The notes beneath the pieces are model-generated. The model was not told where the DNA came from. It ran no database searches and saw only the letters and a program-made list of their open reading frames with translations. Below are positions 58,081-64,000 of a stretch of 64,000 bases of DNA, piece by piece. Position 1 is the first letter of the stretch; each line of letters starts with the position of its first letter. Position numbers and translations under genes: made by a program. Location: NCBI GenBank assembly GCA_022605955.1, contig JAKCOZ010000001.1, positions 71,368,520-71,432,519 of the forward strand. Direction: 5' to 3'. The DNA comes from Rallus limicola (lineage: Eukaryota > Chordata > Aves > Gruiformes > Rallidae).

Positions 58081-61000
58081 TACCATTAGTTAAGTTTTGT
58101 AATGAAGTGCCTTTTGAAGACATTTGCAACAGTTCAGCACTGTTCCACACAGGCAATTACAGACTGATACTGCCTCCACACCCCTTTGTGGAAAGTTCTA
58201 GTTTATACTTTCCTGCAAGCCCAGATAATTTTCTTTATATATATAGCATCTGTGTCACTGGGAAACCATTTGCGTTTCCATTGCATAGGCTAAGGAACAA
58301 AGTAACTCATTCAGCTATATGCAATCAAGGAAATTACTACAGTCACCTTACAGACTGTCAGCTTGTATCCTGAATGCCTTAGCAATTCACAGCTATCCTT
58401 CCAAAAGCAGGATTTTGCCAGTTTTCAATACCATTTCAATTACTTCTTTCCTATGTAAGTATTACTGGGTTTTAGTGTGAACTTCTGGCTTGGCTGCAAC
58501 TTTTGCAGGCAATTTGGAACCCACAGCACGGTTCTTCCTGGCACAGAGATACCAAATTCCTCATGCAGGAGTTAAGGATGTGACGAACTTGATTCATTTT
58601 GTAAGCAATTAAAATATTTATAGCTGATTTCACTTAAACAACGTCATCTCTTAAAATATTATTCCTGGATTCTCTTTGGAGAAAATCCTTGGTAGATTTG
58701 CAAGAGACATATTTAGTACCTGATCTTTTTCCATAAACAAAGAAACATGGAAAGTCTGGAACAAAAAGTTAGCAAATACACTAACTAATAATAACAACTA
58801 TTTTTAATTATTAAGGCAGCTTGATATTCTTGGTCAGTTAGCATAGTCACCATTGTCCTTTCTTTAAAATTCTAGAGAAAAATCAAGTTGACAATCTTTT
58901 CTGTCAACCCCAGGGATACAAAGTAATATATTTAACATAAATTTCATCCTCAGTTAATATATTTGATCTGTTCTTAGACTATTTCAGGAGTGACTATATA
59001 CTTTTTTCCTCTTAGCAAACATTCTCTGTAGATTCCTTGCTAGCTCCTTTGCTGTTTTCACATTATCCAGATACATGTGAGATCATCTGTATTTTGCAAC
59101 CTTACCACACAGTCTGTCTTCTTCCTTAACGTTTGCTCTCTGCTTGTCTTTGCTATAGAGCTGTCTAGTTCAGCTTTTGTGTCTGGCATAAAGCTCTTAA
59201 AATAAATTAGGAAAAAAAGAAGCTGGAACAAGATGTAAACTAAATGATGCAACTTACTGTTACATTCTGTTCTCTGTTTTTCAACCCAAATGCATCTATT
59301 TTAGGCCCTGATACTGAAGTCCTGTGATACTCACAGGAGCTATCCCGTTGCACACAGGCTTCTGGAACAGTCTAGGAAGAAGACATTCTTGCTTGGAGGG
59401 GATGTCTGGTGCCCCAACATGGTGTAGCTCTCACAGGAGAAGCAAGGACAAAACAACAGGCACAAGAAGGCATGGAGACTAACCTTACTGGGATTGGACT
59501 TGCCATATTTCTTCAATTGTAACACAAAATACCCCTTCAGGGTAGGGTCAGGTGCCTGGTCACATGGAATGGGTCTGAAGTTTGCCTATACAACGTGACG
59601 GAGCTTCCTGCCTGAAGGCCACAGAGTTCCTGCCTCTCTCCCTCTTGACAGCCTCATGTGTCAGTAGTCAATTGCAAGGGAGTCAAAACCTGCAGTTCAA
59701 ATGTTTTAGAGTCAGTAGCTCAAAATACAGATCACTATGGAAGGTAGAACAATATATGACAAGGAAGTGGGAATAAAATATCACTGGGGTTGTAAGGAGC
59801 CATTTCTTGGACCATGAAAGATATGTCCAAAAGGGGCTGGCATGAGCTTAGAACACAAGCTTGCATTTGTGTTCAGGCACCCCGTTGCTAATGTGCATGG
59901 TGCAGCTGTAGGTATCTCAAGGGGGCTGCCACACTGAAGGGAGGAGGATTTGGTGAGAAAACAGGCTAGAGCCAGGGTCACAGATAGCATGAGAAAGCCA
60001 GGAGTCTCAAGAGCTGACCCACTGTTTCCGTGATGGAAGAAGCAAGGACAGTGTAAGGGGATGACCAGGGAGAATTTTCGAGATATTTCTTACCCAAAGC
60101 TAAGCTAATCCAAGCCTAATGCAGCAATGTAAACTCAAGTGCTCAAAAATCTTAAATCAGCTCTTCACTTCCAAACTTTCACAAAGCTGAGAAAGCCACA
60201 AGTCCGGAAAAGAAATATATGATGGTGATGAAATCCTGGGGTTTAGTCAAATGCCTTGATTATTTAATTTCCTGTGCCTTGCTCCCCCACTACCCTCCTT
60301 TTCAGTAGAATAATTGAAAGCCTGAAAACTTCATCCTAACTATGCACAGAAACGATGCAACCCAAGCTCTGCTGCATTTTTGATTGACATTTTCAGTCCT
60401 TTCCCTCCCTGTCTTCCAGCTCCATTCCTTAGAGCCCTCCCTATTCCCTAAGTCCCCTTAGCAGTACCTGGCTGTCCCTGCACATTCCTACTAGATTTCC
60501 CCAGCCCACTAACAGATTGGCACAGCCTCCCCTCTGTGAAGCACGTCCTTGTGCTGACTTTTCATTACTGACTCTTCCTTACTGAAGAGTACAGAGGGTA
60601 TTCTCCATATTGCTTGGAGTTTCATAACATGAGACATCTCCTCTGAATTTCTAACACTCATTTGGTTCTCTCTTAATGGGTGTTGCCTCTCAGCCACCAC
60701 TGGAACCAAACGCTTGAACCTTTGCTGTTTCTACCACAACCATCCTTCTACACTTCTGCTCCTCCCTCAGAGCTATAGGTTGCTACTGAGGCAGGCACTG
60801 TTTGCTGCCAAAGTTGCAGAAAGGGCCCTTCTCCAACTTGGACAGTAAACAGTAAACTTTGGCTCAGCTACACAGAGCAAAGAGAGAGAGAGCTCTTTGC
60901 AGGAACAGAGCTGTCAGCTCTTTCAGGTCTGGTTATTTCTCACACATCAATTAAATGCAGTAAAATTCTACAGCGATATAAAAATAATCGTTCTCAACTT

Positions 61001-63140
61001 GGCAAAAGTAAGTTCTTAGATGAGCTGGCTTCTTAGCAGATTTCCTTAGCTACATGTATCATCTAATGTGTAGTAGGAGTTTCTAGACAAAAGGTTTCAA
61101 AATCAAACTGTTAATTCTCGTTTGAAATGGAAGTATGAGTTTCTTTGTGTCTGTCTTACAGTCTCTACAAATATCCAGAAAATGTAGTCTTTCTCAAGTA
61201 AAAGATGAACTGTGCTGGTGATGTAGTCTTGATAAGCTATCAGAGAGCCAGTTCTGGGGTGACATAAATTTGATGGTATCTCTGACTCTGTCCATTGGTC
61301 TGTCCTAACACAAGGACGTGCACGCACAGTCAGTGTAAGGTGTCCGGTGTACTGGCCTGTGTCAGCAAGACCACTTGCACTCTTAAGCTTTAAGGTCAGT
61401 AAAGAACATGTAATACTCCATGCTATTGCCCTGCACAGTAGGATATCCGCCTGAATGTTCAGCCAGTGTGCAGAGAGGAAAGTGGGCTTCTCCCATTCAT
61501 TTCAAGAACCCTGGGAAGGTTTCCAAATGAAGTGCTGTGAGCATTTCAGCAGTGGTTTTAGCATTTCAGTAATAGTTTTCAAATGTTACTAAGGAGGGGA
61601 ACTAATCAGCCCTTGCATTTGCAGGTCAAGCCCATAAGAAATTGAGGCAATCACTTTGTGAAGACATGTATAATAAATGGGATGTTTTGAAGTGTCACCT
61701 GTGTTGCAGGCAGGGCTTGCAGTGATACTGCCATCTTCCCAATTTAGCTCAGCGCAGAGATTTGATTAGGTAGCCTTTTATGGATCTTTTGTAGTAAAAA
61801 GCATGTAAAACATGCCTTAATTTCCTTCCTTTTTTGCTGCTCTTCTTTGTGAGACTTACCTTTGTTGTCCTTCTTGTTCAGTATCAAGGTAATTGAAAAC
61901 GTAACTTGTATAACTGGTCTTTTCACTTTTAATATACCACAACCACACACTGGAATATAATGATCTAAGCACAAGCTCCATCTGCAGAAGAGAAGAAAGT
62001 GATTCCAAGCTAACAAAATAGTTACAAACTTAATGCAGCCTCACACTTGTTTAGACTACTAATGAGGTAGATCGGAGAGAGGAAAACAATTCCGTTCCAT
62101 TCCAGTTATCTTGTGGGCTTGGATCTTTAAATTAAAATAGTCCAATTAATTGTCACAGCATTAAGAAAATGGTTGGGACCAGTAATGATGAGGCAGAACC
62201 CTAAAGAAAAAAAAAAAAAAAAAAACCAAACCATGTTTAAGGTCTTAACATGAGCCAACAAAAGATCTTCCAGTTTCTATGCATTTATTCCAGAGCCTTC
62301 TCTGCATTGTCTCTGCATAAGTATAATGTCATGGAGAGGTAGAGCAGCCAGCCCAGGCACATTTAGCAGGAGCAGTTGTGTAATGCTGGGTCTCTCCCTC
62401 TGTCGTTACATCCAACAGAATTCGGGAGTCCTCAGGAGCAGGGAGCCCCGTGCACTAATGGAAACAGTGCTGCTGTGCACTAAAGAGTGAGTAATTAAGC
62501 CTGCAGTGCTCAAGTCCTCTACAGCGAAAGGCCACGGGGGGCCCAATGAAAAAAAGCTGCTTTTAAATGGCATCAAATCCCCAGAACTCTGTTCTGCCCT
62601 CCCAGTCACCAGTCAAGGATCAACAGCACTTTCCAAAAATGATTGCAATTCAGAAAACACGGACAATAAGCTGCCAGCGGGGTGTCAGCAGATCTGAAGC
62701 TGCCAAAGTCATTTCCTAGTCTCTCCAAAGGGAGTAGAATGTTAATCAATGTACTAATCTTTCTCCTTCCACTATAATTAGCCATGCATGGCCACAACTT
62801 GACCACCTGAGTTAATTTAAAACTGTTGAAAAAAAAATCAGTATGCTCAGAAGGATTACTGACGAAAGAGAGTGGCTTTGGAAACACAACAACTCAAATA
62901 TCTGGCCTAGTTTTGTGAGGGTCCATTAAAGCAAGCAACCTGGTGATAGGGAGCGTGTAAAAAAAAAGAGTAAGCATGGACAAAAGCTCTCTTAGGTTTC
63001 TTAGGCCTTTAACTAGTCTTCTGTCTCCCTAGGTTAGTAGCATTTCTTGGTAAAAACAGTAGTTTCAAGGCTGTTTCCAAAGAGATGGTGTATATTAGGG
63101 TTGCTTCACTAGCTTGAAGTTTTTCATCAGCTGAACTAAG
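58081..63140. other. Upstream intergenic DNA, second part
   Basis: About 5 kb with no recognisable coding exon. A roughly 20-base poly(A) run sits at 62,205-62,224. The stretch 62.33-62.70 kb is repeat-free and of higher GC, and may be a conserved non-coding element. Nothing else is seen. Confidence 0.55.
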
Positions 63141-63265
63141 AATCACAGAATGGTTTGGGTTGGAAGGGACCTTCAAGATCATCTCGTTCCCTCTCCTCCT
63201 CTCCCCCACTCTCCCCCCACCACCCTCTACCCTCCCCCACCACCATAGGCAGGGACACCCTCCAC
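63141..63265 (-). mobile_element. CR1 LINE 3' tail, upstream intergenic
   Basis: AATCACAGAATGGTTTGGGT then GGAAGGGACCTTCAAGATCA is the inverted CR1 3' end. The element is interrupted by a C/T/A-rich low-complexity expansion (63,189-63,243) before AGGCAGGGACACCCTCCA. It is short and truncated. Confidence 0.9.
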
Positions 63266-64000
63266 TGTCCCTACTCCTTGATGAGACTCCTGTCCTTTTG
63301 CATGTAGAGGCGGAGAAGTAACCTATAGAGCAACTGTAAAATTTGGGCTAAAGCCTCTGTTTCTGCACCCTAACTGTTGGAGGCTGAGAAGACAGCAAAC
63401 GTGAAAAGGAAAGAAAGATATGACAAAAGCAAACACCAAACAAATTCTCCAGAGACACTGGAGAAATTTCTTACTGGAAGAAAATATTTCAGATATGAAC
63501 AACTGGTCAGATATGTTGAAGGGGGAGAAGAATATATAAAGTCATCATAAATGTTTATTGTAATAAATAAGATCTTGAAGGTAATTTAGAGAGTAATTTC
63601 ATTAATACTAGAAGACAAAGATGTCAAGTGATGGTGATACTAGGTGGTATCTTCTAGGTCTTCCTTTGTTGATGTTAGGTAGAGTCAGGGAGCAGCAAGA
63701 GTAGGGTTCCTCCATGATGGAAGACAAGCTGGGGTCAGGGGTGACCATGACACAGATAGTGTCCTGGCCAGGACACAGTCCTACAGAATGTGAACAAGGT
63801 TTGCAGCATCCATTGACAGTCCCGGGCAAGGAAAGGTGATGGAGGTCTGGAGTCTGTTCAGTGAGTCCAGTCAGGAGCAGCTCCAGACAGAACTGGAGAC
63901 TTTAAGAAAGAGTACAGTGTAGATCTGAGGTCTATTCAGGAGACAGGATACAAACTAACTACAACATGGATCAGAGATCCAACTGGGAAACAGTGACAGC
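63266..64000. other. Window end, unclassified
   Basis: AT-rich sequence to 63.6 kb. From 63.6 kb onward the text has recurring words such as GGTCTGGAGTC, GTCCAGTCAGG and CTCCAGACAG, which give it a degenerate, repeat-like look. I cannot assign a family. No coding signal. Confidence 0.35.

Overview
This window is nuclear DNA of a bird. The gene it carries is a vertebrate multi-exon kinase gene with GT-AG introns. It is peppered with CR1 LINE fragments of the avian type: 5'-truncated, ending in short ATTCTATG-like direct repeats instead of a poly(A) tail, with recognisable remnants of the CR1 ORF2 carboxy terminus. The species cannot be told from the sequence.

One protein-coding gene is present and it is complete: STK38L (NDR2), an AGC-family Ser/Thr kinase of the Hippo/NDR pathway, on the minus strand. 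All 13 coding exons can be placed to the base, from the ATG at 23327-23329 to the stop at 4241-4243. They join in frame into 1,395 nt (464 codons plus stop), the same length as I recall for mammalian NDR2. A non-coding first exon is inferred in a CpG island, with its donor at 53480-53481. The transcript therefore runs from about 53.6 kb down to a poly(A) site near 3.93 kb (short 3' UTR) or near 0.12 kb (long 3' UTR).

Layout from low to high coordinate: 1-138, sequence past the distal poly(A) signal; 139-4240, probable 3' UTR; 4241-23340, coding exons 14 to 2 with introns of 0.5-2.9 kb, six of which carry one CR1 each; 23341-53481, a 30-kb first intron with two CR1 copies; 52.6-54.0 kb, CpG island promoter with a CCAAT box and a perfect 16-bp TCTCGCGAGA-centred palindrome; 54-64 kb, upstream intergenic DNA with no recognisable gene, one CR1 tail and one possible ancient CR1-like remnant.

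I did not find an undescribed biological system. The points that merit a second look concern STK38L expression and sequence: a GC (not GT) splice donor after exon 7, overlapped by a 22-bp tandem duplication that adds GCATG (RBFOX-type) motifs; a TA/CA microsatellite that forms the exon 12 donor; a five-codon upstream ORF overlapping the start codon; a Glu-to-Gly codon in a conserved DWEHIR motif; and tandem poly(A) sites implying a 0.3-kb or 4.1-kb 3' UTR.
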